This document shows positions 1-12,171 of a DNA stretch of 64,000 nucleotides, one piece after another (the first letter of the stretch is position 1; each line of letters starts with the position of its first letter). Source of the stretch: Nemophila menziesii. Taxonomy: Eukaryota > Streptophyta > Magnoliopsida > Boraginales > Hydrophyllaceae. A program made the translations under genes and the position numbers. Under the pieces are notes generated by a model. It was not told the DNA's origin and searched no databases. It saw only the letters and a list, made by a program, of their open reading frames with translations. The stretch is taken from the NCBI GenBank assembly GCA_029959085.1, contig JARWIR010000010.1, positions 14,157,001-14,221,000 on the forward strand. The letters run 5' to 3'.

Positions 1-540
1 GGTTTCTCTAGGGGTTCTCACTGTAGAGTTCTGGATCACACTTCATATCACAGAAACATTCTTCACCTCTTTTCAATTCATATTTCCCAAACATTTGGGA
101 TTCATCTTTAGTGCTCAAAGTCATGGATCCCTCGTACACGTTGATCATCGTGCGCTCCATGTCCAAGAATGGACACCCCTATATGAGAGGGACGTTCTTA
201 TCAGCATCATAACTGAGTATAATAAAGTCAGTTGGTATAATGAGGTTACCTACTTGAACCAATACATCCTCGATCACTTCCTACGAACATCTCAAAATAC
301 GATCACCAATTGCAATATGATAAAGGTCGACTAGATTCTCCAATTCCCAAATCATCGAACACACTCTTAGGCATGAGATTTACACTTTCTCCCAAGTCAC
401 ATAACAATTTATCGGAAAATATACCACCGATCTTGATTGGAAGGTTAAAACCTCTCGGATCTTTGAGCTTAGGTGGAAACTTCCTTAGCAGTTGGGCCAA
501 TATCTCTTCAGTTAATGCCACATTCTTTATCTTGAGTTTA
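1..540 (-). pseudogene. Ty3/gypsy protease fragment (element C)
   Basis: Broken aspartic-protease part of a retrotransposon polyprotein, read leftward and cut by the window edge. Leftward from 540 the frame gives the pre-protease block KNVALTEEILAQLL, then CDLGESVNLMP. The active-site region of this clade normally reads CDLGASVNLMP, so the Ala after DLG is Glu here. After a stop near 303, another frame continues with EDVLVQVGNLIIP, DADKNVPLI and FLDMERTMINVYEG. At least one stop and one frameshift interrupt it. The joint with the LTR at 541 falls inside the coding sequence, so element B jumped into this older element. Family assignment rests on similarity to the protease at 10034-10690; the rest of C lies outside the window. 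Confidence 0.8.
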
Positions 541-894
541 TGGTAGCTCCCGAGGTGTGATAGATTAATGATTCAAAAGACACGCACATCTCGAGGGATA
601 CGATTAACTCTCCGTAATTGTACAGATCATTAAAAGTAATAAGTAACTAAAACATAGTATCGTTCTCAGGGATTCAGGTAGTTAGCTTCAAACTTGTGTT
701 CAATACTATAGTAGATGATTTACTTGTTCAAACTAAAACAAAAATAAAGTAGATTTTTTTGGTTTTTTTTTGAATAATTAACTAAGAATTCAATATTAAA
801 CTACGAATGCAAATAAATAAAATGTCAAAGAATGGGAAAGAAGATAGCTTACGTTAGCAAGTACGCACCTATCCTACTAAATTATTATTATAAT
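541..894 (-). mobile_element. 3' LTR of element B, left part
   Basis: Last third (in LTR sense) of a gypsy LTR on the minus strand. In sense it ends GGGAGCTACCA exactly where the protease coding of C resumes. It is interrupted at 890-894 by element A and resumes at 13713. The two pieces add up to about 1.53 kb, matching the other LTRs here. No coding sequence. Confidence 0.7.
890..894. repeat. Target-site duplication of element A, left copy
   Basis: ATAAT next to the TGGTGTCG terminus of the left LTR. The same five bases follow the other end of the element at 13708-13712. A 5-bp duplication is normal for Ty3/gypsy integration. Confidence 0.85.
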
Positions 895-2453
895 TGGTGT
901 CGCCTAAGGCGTGATAAAATAATGAATAAAATAAGTGAAAATAAACACCCTAGGCTGAGCACGGTTCTGCAAGTATACAAGATGTATGCAAGTTTTAATG
1001 ATAAATAGAATTCGTTCCTCAAAGACTACGAAAGTTAGGATGAGCTTATGCAAGTTATCAAGTGCAGATATGAAAGCTAGATCAGATTAATACGCAGGAA
1101 AATAAAAAGAAAAGAGATTTTTGTTTGATTTTAAGAAATAGAAAATTATACTAATAGATTAAAAGACAGAAAATTAAATAAGCAAAGAACAATTAGTATG
1201 AGAGTTTAGCTCGAGATATTAGCAGGTAATCCCCACTAGTCTTGTTTATTCTAACATGTAAGTGTGAATCATGTAGTATCACAACAGTCAGGATTCTAAA
1301 TTCCCATTCCATAGACCTTGAGAGAAACTAAGGGGCTACGACACAACCACGAGGCAGTCTAAAATAGGGTTATCAAGCGCCACCAAGGACCTAAGCAGAA
1401 CAATTCCTTCAATTGGTGATATGGTGATTAAAACATACCTTAATGACTATCTAGTTAGGATCAATGTTGTCAAGACCAATACCAGACACTAGACCATATG
1501 TGGTGTTTCAATAGTTAAACACCCCTTCCGGGCGACCATCTAACTACTATTAAGGTAATCCTATACTTGTGCACTAGCAAGGAAAACAGTCATTAAATCA
1601 AAACACATAAACAGAGAATAAATCATGAATTAAAATTAAATACGAAGTATCCCAAATCAGATAGAAAGAACTAGGGTTCATACATATATGCTAAATCTCA
1701 AGCTAAAATTATTTTTTTTATACTAATGCAATAAAAGAAAGAAATTACAAATTTAAAGGTTGAAGAAGACATGATATGGTGTTCAGCTCCTTCTAGACTT
1801 CTCTTCTTGTGTTGTAAGCTTCCTCTTGGCTTAAGGTTTGCCAAGGATGATATTTCTTCTGATAAGAGAGTGTATTTATAGGGTATAGGAAAATATAAAA
1901 CGTTTTTTGGAGTAGAAGATAGGTATTGGAATTCTAGCCCAACTCATATTCGTAACCCTAAAATATTGAAAAGGTAAGATTCTGATTCTGTTTTGTTTTG
2001 GCCTTAATTGCTTCAATACTTATCCGTTTGACGCGTTCTAATAGTCGAAACTGAGCGCCTCGGAAAGCTCTATAACTTTGATTCACACCATTCTTCCAAA
2101 TTTCTAGTCAATCTTGAGTTATAATCACTTTTATGTTTTTAGCTGCTGGAATTCAGATTTATTTGACAACTTTATCTTTTCTTTTTTCATATTTCTTTCC
2201 TTTATCTCCAATTTCCATGTTTATCCTCTTTCCTTTATCTCTTAGAATTAACTTGACATCTAATTAATTACCATATATCTTTAAAGATTCACAATTAACA
2301 AACAATTAAACCCAATATGCTCTAAAAAAATTAAATCCAGATACGAAATAGGAAAGTGTACTAAATCATGAGAAAATCGACCTATAACCTAATGAATACA
2401 CCTAAAAGGATGTCTCCAACTAAGATTAAATCATCACAAATGGGGAGACATCA
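895..2453 (-). repeat. 3' LTR of element A
   Basis: 1559 bp; in sense it ends GGCGACACCA. The 5' end (2409-2453) carries the inverted pair ATGTCTCC ... GGAGACAT typical of LTR starts in this window. A sense TATAAATACAC lies near 1868-1877, a candidate promoter. It is similar over its whole length to 12196-13707. Confidence 0.92.
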
Positions 2454-3955
2454 AGACCACCAACTCAAAGTTGTATCGTCCCGATACTATAAAAATAAAA
2501 ATAAAGAATACTAGGGTAGTCAAAGAAGAAGAAGTAGGAGGAGAATAAGAACTGAACACAATGAATGATCCTAGAGCAAAATATCTAAAAAGTATCATGT
2601 AGTAATGCTAAAGAAAGAATGCACACGTATGCTTAATATACACATAATCAACAATCCATAAATTCAAGTCCAGATTAACTTCGCAATGCCAGAAGGAGAG
2701 GTCTCAAATTTGTTCATGCTAATGGCTATAGGTTGTTCATAGGTCTTAATATAGCATCTAATGGTTCACTTACCTACAACCTAATTGCTCAATTGTTCTC
2801 CATCAAGTAGCTAAAAGTCCTAAGGTCTTTACGGTTATAACTTGCTTAGTTACGGTGTGGTATATTTGGATAATGAAAAGTGAGCTTTTGGCTCTCTCCT
2901 CACATTCCATCACCGAACCGCCCTAGAGCTTGAGTTTTCACTCGAAGATGTTCTCACTCAACCCAATTTTTTATGCCTTAATGTGCACCCCCAAATAATC
3001 CCAAATAAAAACTTTTTATTTCATGATGATATACAAATTCCACTTTTCCGGTCCAAATATATATTCTTTTCATATCAATTTTTTTCTTTTGTATAGCTAT
3101 GACTCTTTTTGATGTTGAGATATCACACTATTTTTCTCATATAATTTTTTCTTTTCAATTCATGTTTTTTCAGCTTTTTCATTTACTCTTACCCCGACAA
3201 AGGGTTACAATCATAACTTTTTCATCATCAATAAAATCACAATTACAATTTCCCAAACCCTATGTTCCCAATGATGAAACCCACCACCTCAAACTCAAGC
3301 TCTTAAAACGACTTGTCTCAGGATTTGCGATTCGAGTGCGGGTCATATAGATAAGTCCTAAAAACTAAGGGGTATGGTTTATAATGTGCTTAAATAAAAG
3401 GCTTTAGAAAGGCTCAGAGGGGCTAAGACGGATAAATAATAATAATCAAATAAAAGGGTGAGAAAGCTGAAAAGGCTTCAAGTGGCTTCAATATGAAAGA
3501 ACTTCCTTATTCACTTTTCTAGCTACCGAATTTTCTTACTTTCTTACTACTAGTTCATAGACAAGCGGGTTTTCAACTAATTTCAAACCTCACGTTCTAC
3601 ACACCAAATAAGTCTTCCTAAGTTTCAACAAGACTTCTTAGCATTGCTCATTAACTTTTCCATCTTTTATTTCCTGTTTTCATACATGCATACTAAACAT
3701 ATTTGTGACATCTTTCAAAAACATACTACTTACTATCATTGACCTAATTAAATCATTCTCAATAGGTAAATTCAACATATTCTATGCCTATTCAAACCTA
3801 AAAAATTTAAATTTTATGCAAAAACAAAAAGGAAGATGAGGACAACGAATTCCCACCCCCAACTCAAAAGAGAGTTGTGTCCCAATGACTCGAAAAAGAC
3901 TCAATAAAGAAATAAAATTTAAAATTAAATTAAACTACCTAATTCATACAAGCAA
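2454..3955 (-). other. Element A 3' untranslated region and polypurine tract
   Basis: Non-coding 1.5 kb between the accessory ORF and the 3' LTR. The last sense bases before the LTR read TTTGAGTTGGTGGTCT, the probable plus-strand primer site (polypurine tract). The segment is collinear with 25577-27066 of element E and 49093-51445 of element I. A decayed hairpin lies at 3871-3891. I see no gene. Confidence 0.75.
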
Positions 3956-4423
3956 TTAAGAAGCAGAATTAGAACTGGGTACCTGGCCATAAAGATCTAG
4001 CATGTCCTCCTCATCCGAAGAAGAATAATTATCAATATCCAAGGTCTCTTTTACTTCCTCTAATACCTGATTAATCTTAGCAATTTTCTCCCAGATTGCA
4101 TCCTGTTCTTTTCTTATGTAAGTGACTTCATCTTGTAACTTGATTGCCCATACTGGTGGTATGCAAGAGTTATTCTGATATAATGAAGAAGAGGAAGAAC
4201 CGTGATCTTGGATTTGTGTCTTTTCCTTCGGCCTTGATGGTACACTCATCCTAGCTGTAAATCTCTTACGTAGTGGTTGTGTTGGTGCCTCTATCTTTGG
4301 TTTCTTTTAATTAGGATCATCAAGGTTGATAGCCTTTTCAATTGTGGCTCCAGGCAACTTTTTGTTCTTCCCTAGGATTGAACACTTCCTCTTATAATGC
4401 GTAGCATCTGTTCTGTTTGCCAT
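3956..4423 (-). pseudogene. Accessory ORF downstream of integrase, element A copy
   Basis: Small sense-strand gene of unknown function, 156 codons from ATG at 4423. It begins MANRTDATHYKRKCSILGK and has one in-frame TAA near codon 39; from there it is open to a stop at 3956. The middle (WAIKLQDEVTYIRKEQD, then EKIAKINQVLEEVKET) has heptad-like spacing suggesting a coiled coil. The C-terminus is acidic and serine-rich (SSSDEEDMLDLYGQVP). The first third is basic with a KRKC motif. It is clearly homologous to the intact 51446-51904 and the degraded 27067-27536. A TATA box stands 267 bases upstream. The position recalls env-like 3' ORFs of Athila elements, but I see no signal peptide or membrane segment and recognise no family. 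Confidence 0.75.
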
Positions 4424-4689
4424 GTCTGATTGACCCACAACTCAAGTTACACCAAGGATGGAATAAAGTTAAGAAAGATTGGTGTGGCTTGAGTTTCTTG
4501 TTTGGATTTGATGATAGAAGAAGGTATATTGATGATTCTTAGAATAATTCTTGATAGCTTGATGATCTTGGTGGTGTTTTATGGTGTAGTGTGATGAATT
4601 TGATGAAGAATATGTGTTTATGGAGGAAGGAAGAGAGGATTTTTGATGTTGTTCTGTTTGTTGTGGAGGTTTAATCAAGCTTCAAGGTC

Positions 4690-4697
4690 TATTTATA
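4690..4697 (-). promoter_or_regulatory. TATA box upstream of the accessory ORF (element A)
   Basis: Sense TATAAATA, followed by GACCTTGAAGCTTGATT and a CA-rich leader, 267 bases before the accessory ATG. Element I has the same box and context 268 bases before its ATG. The conserved spacing supports an internal promoter separate from the LTR promoter. Confidence 0.55.
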
Positions 4698-4789
4698 AGG
4701 TTAGGGTCTGAAAAATTCGTGTTGGAGAGGCTATTTTTAATTCTTGGTAAGGTAAGAAGTGTATATGGTAATAACCTCTTCACAAACCG

Positions 4790-5165
4790 CCATCAGACCA
4801 ACATACCGGCGGATTCGCCGACCTACAGGTGCTGGAATTTTTCTTTTGTTGATCTCGGCATAAAACCCGTCTTGAAAACCCGTGTCACGTGTTTTTGGGT
4901 GCCGGCATACCGGTGATGCGGGTGGAATATACCGGTGCGCTATTTTTCAAAACACCTTGCTTCGTCAAACTACCCGAGTCACGAAATCCGTGGGCACGCG
5001 TTTTTCCTCTGGCCGGCATACTGGTCACCTGGGCGACATACCAGTCGCCTGGGTTTTTGTTGGACATGCTCTCGGCAAACACCCCGATTCCACCAACCCG
5101 TGGGCACGTGTTTCCCCAACGGCATACCGCTGGTTTCGCCGGCCTACCAGTCAGTGGAACAGATT
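4790..5165 (-). repeat. GC-rich CCGG/CCGTG motif block of element A
   Basis: GC-rich island in AT-rich DNA, between integrase and the accessory promoter. Variants of CATACCGG(T) recur near 4801, 4908, 4930, 5027, 5037 and 5121. GTGGGCACG-type motifs lie near 4990 and 5100. Several reading frames are open only because of composition; I do not call them genes. Equivalent blocks lie at 27880-28110, 42085-42560 and 52265-52640. Confidence 0.6.
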
Positions 5166-5358
5166 TTCCCTTCTTTTTCCTTTTGACCTCAAACTCATTT
5201 CCTGCACAATAACACACTACCTTTTTCTCCTATTAGCTTGTAAACACGTTAAAAATATACACTAACTTAAAATATACACTACATAACATAAAACTAATCT
5301 AAAAAGCAATTAAAACAAGGGATGTCTCCCAAGAGCACTTTTGTTTAACGTCTTTGAG

Positions 5359-6800
5359 TTAGACGTGTACCTCGGGATAAGCGTGCTCTTCGAGAAGGAT
5401 TGTCTCCTCTTGACCAAAGTCTGCACTATCATGGTATAACTTCAAACGCTGGCCATTCACCATGAACGTCCTTTGCTCTGTTGGATGTTCAATTTCGATT
5501 GCTCCATAAGGTGTGAATTTTGTAACAATGCAGGGTCCTCCCCAACGGGATTTAAGCTTGCCCGGATAGTTCTAGAATCTAGAGTTGTATAATAGAACCT
5601 TTTGTCCTCTCTCAAACGTCTTTGGACGAATTCGTTTATCATGCCATCTTTTTGTTTTCTCCTTATTGAGACGCGAATTTTCATAGGCATGGAAACAAAA
5701 TTCATCCAATTCATTTAGCTGCAGCAACCTTTGCTTTTCGGCCAAGTCTAGGTTTAGATTCAGCGTTTTAATAGCCCAGAAGGCACGAGATTCGATCTCA
5801 ATAGGAAGATGACATGCTTTGACGTAGACCATGCGATAAGGAGATGTCCCAACTGGTGTTTTGAATGCTGTTCTGTAAGCCCAGAGAGCATCATCTAGTT
5901 TTAATGACTAGTCCTTCCTTGTTTTGTTCACGGTCTTTTCAAGAATAGATTTGATTTCTAGGTTAGAAACCTCATCTTGACCGTTAGTTTGGGGATGATA
6001 ACCGGTTGAAGTGAGGTGTCTCACACCCAACTTACGAAGGGTAGCTCTCACCTGAAAATTGATGAAGTGGGTACCTTTATCACTGATAAGAACACGTGGC
6101 GTACCATGTCTTGAAAAGATATGTGTTTCAGGAATGATATAACTGTTTTAGCATCGTTCTTTGGTGTTTCCACTTCTTCTACACACTTAGATACATAATC
6201 TACTGCTAGCAAAATATAAAGGTTACCATGGGAAGTGATAAAAGGTCCCATGAAATCTATTCCACATACATCAAAGATTTCAACTTCTAGTATATCAATA
6301 AGCGGTATCTCGTCTCTTTTTGATATATTACCAGTGAACTGGCATCTATGACATGTCTGAACGAATTGATGACAATCTTTGTGTAGGGCAGGCCAATAGA
6401 AACCAGATTGAAGAATTTTAGCTGCAGTTCTATCGCCTTTAAAGTAGCCACCATATGGTGAGCCATGACAGCTTGCCATGATCTTTGTAATTTCGCCCTC
6501 ATGGACGCATCTTCGGATAACTTGATCACTGCAAACTTTTAAGAGGTAGGGCTCATCCCAAAAGAATTGTCTGGCTTTAGAAGTTAACCTCTTTCTTTGT
6601 TGTGGACTGAAATCCGTAGGGAATACACCACTCACGATGAGATTGACTATATCTGCATACCAAGTCACAAACACATCTTTAATAGTAAAAATTTGTTCAT
6701 CAGGAAATACCTCTTTGACCAATAATGATTCTTTGTTGGCATCAGATACTTCGAGCTTGGATAAATGATCAGCAACTTGATTGTCGCATCCTTTTCGGTC
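5359..6800 (-). pseudogene. Integrase of element A
   Basis: Retroviral-type integrase, which would insert element cDNA. The zinc-binding N-terminus is visible as H-x-G-x-P-Y-G-G-Y-F ... H ... CHRCQ (about 6475-6345). The core has the first catalytic Asp in CGIDFMGPF and the second in VDYVSKCVEE; the third residue, Glu, lies in TNGQDEVSN followed by IKSILEKT. The C-terminal part has the family block KLKSRWGGP, then TFMVNGQRLKLYH, and stops at 5359. Frameshifts near 6050 and stops near 5910 and 5573 make it a pseudogene. No chromodomain is seen. It follows RNase H directly, as in Ty3 elements. Confidence 0.85.
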
Positions 6801-8471
6801 TCAAATATCTATGTCGAACTCTTGTAACAGCAGTACCCATCTAATAAAACGCGGCTTAGCGTCCTTTTTCTCCATAAGGTACTTGATTGCTGAATGATCT
6901 GTGTATACAATAGTTTTCTTCCCAATCAAATAGGAACGAAATTTGTCGAAAGCATATACTACGGCTAACATCTCTTTCTCCGTTACTGTATAGTTCATTT
7001 GGGCAGCGTTAAAGGTCTTACTTGCGTAGTAAAACGTGTGGAAGATCTTGTCTTTCCTCTGCCTTAACACAACACCCATTGCGTGATCACTTGCATCGCA
7101 CATAAGTTCAAACAGAGATTTCCAATCTGGAGATATAACAATTGGTGTGGAGACTAGCTTCTCTTTAATCCTCACAAATGCTTGAAGACATTCGTCATTA
7201 AAATTAAAAGGCGTATCCTTTTCGAGTAAAGAACAAAGCGGGTTGGCGATCTTGGAGAAATCCTTAATAAATCTTCTGTAAAATCCCGCGTGACCCAGAA
7301 ACTTCCACTCCTTTCACAGAAACTGGAGGTGGTAAGGTTTTGATAACTTCAATTTTAGCACGATTAACCTCTATTCCTGCTTTCAAAACTTTATGTCCCA
7401 ACACAATTCCTTCTTGAACCATGAAGTGGCATTTTTCCCAATTAAGCACAAGATCTTTTTCTTTACATCTCACTAGGACCTTCTCAATATTATTCAAGCA
7501 ATCATCAAAATTATCTCCAAAAACCAAAAAATCATCCATAAAAACCTCCAAATATTTATCAATCATGTCCCAAAATATAACCATCATGCACCTCTGGAAC
7601 GTGGCAGGTGCATTTCAAAAACCAAACGACATCCTTCTATAAGCAAACGTGCCAAACGGACAAGTAATAATTGTTTTGTGTTGATCAAGGGGATCCACAC
7701 AAATCTAATTATAACCTGAATATCCGTCAAGAAAACCATAATACGCTCTCCTTGCGAGTTTGTCTAGCATCTGATCAATGAATGGTAGAGGGAAGTGATC
7801 TTTCTTTGTAGCCTTGTTGAGTCTTTGGTAATCCATGCACACTCTCCACCCCAAAACTGTTCTTGATGGGATGGCTTCGCCTTGATCATTAAGGACGGTA
7901 GTGATACCTCTTTTCTTTGGAACACATTGCACTGGACTAACCCAATCACTGCTTGCAATTGGAAAGATAATACCCGCATATAATAACTTGATTACCTCTT
8001 TCCTTACCACCTCTTTAATAGCTGGCATGATTCTTCTTTGCCCTTCTATAGATCTCCCTCATTCGTTCTCAAGAATAATCTTATGTTTACAAATGGACGG
8101 ACTATTTCCCTTAGTCCACCCAATGGCTTCTTTATTAGCACGAATCACATGGAGTAGCAGAAATAATAATAGGTAAAGTTTTGTTCATACCTAAATATGC
8201 ATAGCGTAGGTTTTTCTTCGAGAACAGGTAGACATATTATCAAATGGTTTCTTTATTGGTTCAATGTCACCTGATTCTCGAAGTTGTTCTCGTATATTTG
8301 ATCCTAATGCCGCAAGTTTGTCAGTGGTATCATCGTCTATCTCTGGTGATTCAAGTGCTAAGGCTTCGTCTAGATCATCTAAGCTTGCTTCATTAAATAC
8401 TTCTTGTGTAATTTTTCCGATGATTACTATCTTTAAACATTCATCTTTCAAATCTGGAAATTCCAAAAACT
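6801..8471 (-). pseudogene. Reverse transcriptase and RNase H of element A
   Basis: Ty3-type RT and RNase H, which copy element RNA into DNA. From 8466 a linker reads DDLDEALALESPE; RT proper starts near 8028 (MPAIKEVVRKEV, GIIFPIASSDWVSPV). Landmarks: GWRVCMDYQRLN, FLDGYSGYN, FGTFAYRRMSFG and the catalytic box YLEVFMDDF (FMDD in the YxDD position). RNase H (7175-6801) keeps its acidic residues in [15 protein letters not shown] and VYTDHSAIK. Two or three stops (about 8188, 7703) and frameshifts (about 8090, 7290) interrupt it. Closest relative in the window is the plus-strand RT of element D. Confidence 0.88.
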
Positions 8472-10033
8472 TGGTGGTCCTTTGTGTGTTCTAAAAATAA
8501 ATGCAAATGCTAATCGAACCACAACCACAAGTGTACGGTTGTCCCAAGTAGTAATAAGTATAATACAGATTCGTTCCAAGGACGGATGGTTGATCACAAT
8601 GTTTAGCAAGTAGTGATTGATGCACTTATGAAAATAAAAGATTATAAAATATTTGTTTGGTTTTGTTGATTAAAGCTAATGAATGAAAGACAACTATTAA
8701 AATGCAAGTAGAAGCTAAGACGCAAGTAAAATAAGTGATAACGCAATATGAGATGTAGTACTTGAGAACGCAAGGATCCTCCTAATCTTACTTCCTAACT
8801 TATGTTGTTTAAGGGCTAAATCGGTCAATTACAATGGTCGGGATTCTAAATTCCTTATACCCCCGTCAGGGTGGACTATAAGGCGATCCTAAAGTGTCAC
8901 TAGTCCCGTCAGGGTAAATATGATCCACCGTTGGATGATTAAGTGTTTTACCTCATTGGCCCTAGAATTAGCTAAGTTCGTCAGAATCAATAGCTTTTAT
9001 CCTAGATTGAATAATTAATTCTATACCTAAACCCTCCGTCAGGATGATCCATACGCCACATATATGGAATAGCTTAGATACTAATACCTAATCTTAGTTC
9101 GCGACTCTAAAATCAGTAAATAATCACAAATTATCGAAAAGAGTAATAAACCCAATCTAATTTAATTTAGCATAAACCCAAATTCAACATTCGTTATTTC
9201 ATAAAATTAAGATTCACCCATTGTTTGTTCTCAAGCACTATTAAAAGCTTAGCTCATATTAAAATTAAAAACTAAATTAACAGAAAGGGAATTCATATTG
9301 TTTACAGAATTAAAATATAAAAAGAACCTAATTTCCGGAATTGGAAATGACTACGAACGGAGCTATAGACCCACTCCAGCTCTTGTAGCTTCTTCTTCTT
9401 CCTTCTGTTGCTTCTCTCTGGTGTTTTAATCTTGTGGAATGTGAATTGTGTGAAAAATAGAAGTCCAGACCTCCTTTTATAAGCATAAATTCGTTCTAGG
9501 GCTTGGACCAGAAAATAGAATATTAATTAAATGTCCAAGCCCACTTTCTAAGCCCAAAATCCCGTAACTGCTGATACACCTTCACTAAAATGGCTTTTCC
9601 CGATGCGTTATGACTCCGATTGACCTCATTCCAGTTGCTAAAGTTCCGTAACTCGATAAGGAATGTTTTCTCTTCAAAGGTCAGCGGCTAAATCATCGCT
9701 TAAGAACCTCGAAATCAGCACTCTATGGCCTGGAAAATGGATTTTCAGCTCTAAAAATAATATCTTCGGGATTTATCTTCAAGTCTTGACTCTAATTCAC
9801 GATCTTTGACTTTCTCCTCGGATTCCTCTCCTAGCTAACATCTAAAACCTGTAAACTTTACACTAAAAATACCAATATTACGCGCAAAAGTTTAATAAAT
9901 AAAAAATGCTAGAAATAAAAAGGTAATTCCGGATTATTGCAAATTAAGTCCAAAAGTCTATCAAATTAATTAAATAAACACCAAAAATGATGTCTCCCAA
10001 TGGTCGAAAATAAGAACAATTAGGGAGACATCA
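8472..10033 (-). mobile_element. LTR K, solo LTR inside element A
   Basis: 1562 bp lacking coding sequence, beginning (in sense) TGATGTCTCCC with a perfect 11-bp inverted partner GGGAGACATCA, and ending GGACCACCA. It splits A between protease (...FNVFKA) and the pre-RT linker (KFLEFPDL). Sense TATAAAAG at 9481-9474 is a candidate promoter. Repeated CCCGTCAGGGT motifs mark its middle (about 8868, 8906, 9040). The same family begins at 63426 and at 48367. The flanking five bases do not match (AAACT and ATAGC), so a target duplication is missing. Confidence 0.8.
9474..9481 (-). promoter_or_regulatory. TATA box of LTR K
   Basis: Sense TATAAAAG in the middle of the LTR, followed by GAGGTCTGGACTTC. 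Likely U3 promoter by position. Confidence 0.4.
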
Positions 10034-10690
10034 ATAGCCTTAAACACGTTGAACCATACCTGTTCGTCTTGGCTAAGAATTGTCTACCCAAGATGATGGG
10101 GACATTCTTATCCGCATTGTAGTCAAGAATAATCAAATCACAAGGAAATATAAAACTACCAGCTTTAACTAAAACATCTTCAATTTTACCTACTGGTTGG
10201 GAGAGGGAGCGATCCGCCATTTGTAGTACCACAGAAGTGTGTACTACCTCTCCTATATTAAGCTTTTCGAACAGGGACTTTGGCATGATATTGATACTCG
10301 CGCCTAAATCACATAATGCTTTTCCGGACCAACTGTCTCCAATACCAATGGGAACCATAAAACTTCTGGGATCTTGTAGCTTCGGTGGTGATTTGTTTTG
10401 ACATATAGCACTACACTCCTCTGGCAATCCAATTGTTTCCCTAGTTTCTAAACTTTGTTTGTTAGAAAGAATGTCCTTCATGGATTTCAGATATTTCGGC
10501 ATTCTCTTGAGAGCTTCTACAAACGGAATATTAATATCTAGCTTGCTCACCATGTCAAGGAACTTCTTGAATTCTTTTTCATTGTCCTTTTTCTTGACAC
10601 GTGATGGGTATGGTGGAGGAGGACGTGTATTAGTTTTCACTGAGCTTTTCTTTCTTTTCTGGTGTCTTTTCTTGGACACTCTTTGGTTTA
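10034..10690 (-). pseudogene. Protease of element A
   Basis: Aspartic protease that would mature the polyprotein. Before it: RPPPPYPSRVKKK and FKKFLDMVSKLDINIPFVEAL, a conserved spacer after gag. Active-site region CDLGASINIMP shows the DLGA variant of the usual D-S/T-G triad, typical of the Athila/Tat clade. The second half has KIEDVLVKAGSFIFP and DYNADKNVPIILGRQFLA. Open for about 200 codons, but shifted in frame relative to gag and ended by insertion of LTR K at FNVFKA. Same protein as 23379-24008 in element D. Confidence 0.85.
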
Positions 10691-12075
10691 ACTACCTCTT
10701 CGACCTTATCTTCTACGGTTTCTTCAACAACTTTTTCCGAAATAGCGGTTGGTTCTGGTTCTCTTCTAGGTGGAGGTAATTGTTTTCCCCTTCTCAATTC
10801 AACTGCATGACAAGCACCATCTTGAGGAGCAATAGTATCACTTGGGAGTTGCCCTTTTGGCCTGTTTTGCAATGTTCTCGCCATTTGTGATAGAGTATGA
10901 TCGAGTTTTTTAATTACCTTTTGATGGGTTTGAAGTCTTCGCTAGCTCATCTTCATATTCTCTTCAACTAATTTCATCATCTCAGCGATACCTGAATCCA
11001 AATGCAAAGGTTGTTCTTGTTTTGCTTGTTCCATTGAATGTTGTGGTGGTTCTTGATAAGCTTTTTCATAAAGTGGCGCTTCTTGATATATGGGTTGTGG
11101 TTGATAATAGGATTGAGGTCAAGTTTTATAATAAGTCTCTTGATTTCTGACCCAACTCTGATTCTGTGGGGGCTGATAATTAGCGTAACTTCCTTATGGA
11201 TGATAATAACCATTAGAATAATGGTTTCTTTGATGAGATATAAAGGAAGTTGCATCTGGATTATTCGTACACTTTTTCCACACATGATTTCTTGATCCAC
11301 AACCAGGACATGAAGGTACAGTATGTACTAGATTTACCTGAGCTATTGTTCGAGCTTGTTCTCGTAGTTCCTTGAGTTGTTGGTTTAATTCTTTGAGCTT
11401 CAGAGATTCTGAGGCCTCTTCTTGTTCTTCTGATTCACTTGGCCAACTTCTTTCGGTCTCAAGAACTTTCTCCATTAAATTTTCAGCTTCTACAAGAGCT
11501 AATAATACGAAACCTTTGTTTCCTAACAAATCTGCTCTTGCCTTGGACTCGTCATTTAGTCCTCCATAGAAAATGGTCAAAGAATATTCTGGCGATGATA
11601 TATGGTATGGACATCTCGCCTTTTTCTCATTAAAACGTAACCATGCTTCACCAACACTTTCTCCGTCTTCCTGCATTAATTGTTCAAGATCCAACATATC
11701 TTTTAATCATCTACTAACCGGATAGAATCGGTCTAGGAATTTGGATTGAAACTTGTCCCAATCTGGAAAAACGTTAGGGTGTTAGGTATCGTACCAATCG
11801 CTTACACCTCCGGTCAAAATGAACTGGAACATGACGTAATACATTTGCTCCTTTGTAACGCTTTTTATGATATAATCATCACAGATCTGCATAAACTTCT
11901 GAACATACCAGACCATATCTTATTGTGCAGCACCGCTAAATTGTCTATGACTCACAAATTGCGCTATCATGCCTGGATCTGGTCTAAACTTAGCGGCTTG
12001 GATTTCTGGAGTGTGAATTCCTCGTGGTTGCACTCTGAATGAGATGGGAAGATCAAGTATCCTCGGGCTTGCCAT
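10691..12075 (-). pseudogene. gag of element A
   Basis: Capsid/nucleocapsid gene. The start was set at ATG 12075 (MASPRILDLPISFRVQP), which aligns with the gag start of element D. It continues with IQAAKFRPDPGMIAQF, breaks frame near 11920, and resumes as MLDLEQLMQEDGESVGEAW and RFNEKKARCPYH, the core of the retrotransposon gag domain. A complete zinc knuckle follows: CPGCGSRNHVWKKC (C-x2-C-x4-H-x4-C), then SFISHQRNHYSNG. The C-terminal part is proline/glutamate-rich with QLPSDTIAPQDGACHAVEL and KQLPPPRREPEP. At least three frame breaks. Confidence 0.87.
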
Positions 12076-12171
12076 CTGTAAAATCTTTAAAACAAAACTA
12101 AAAGCAAAAGCGTAAAATAGAACTAACTGAAATAAAAGCACTAAATAAATGCACAAGGACTAACGATGTAG

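Noticed and set aside
3099..3350. 83-codon plus-strand ORF
   Set aside because: Antisense in the element A 3' untranslated region; not conserved in the equivalent region of E or I.
4882..5265. Four overlapping ORFs (83-127 codons) on both strands in the GC-rich block of element A
   Set aside because: All frames are open because of GC-rich repeated motifs. The peptides are not conserved in D, E or I, and the region has a better explanation as a motif array.
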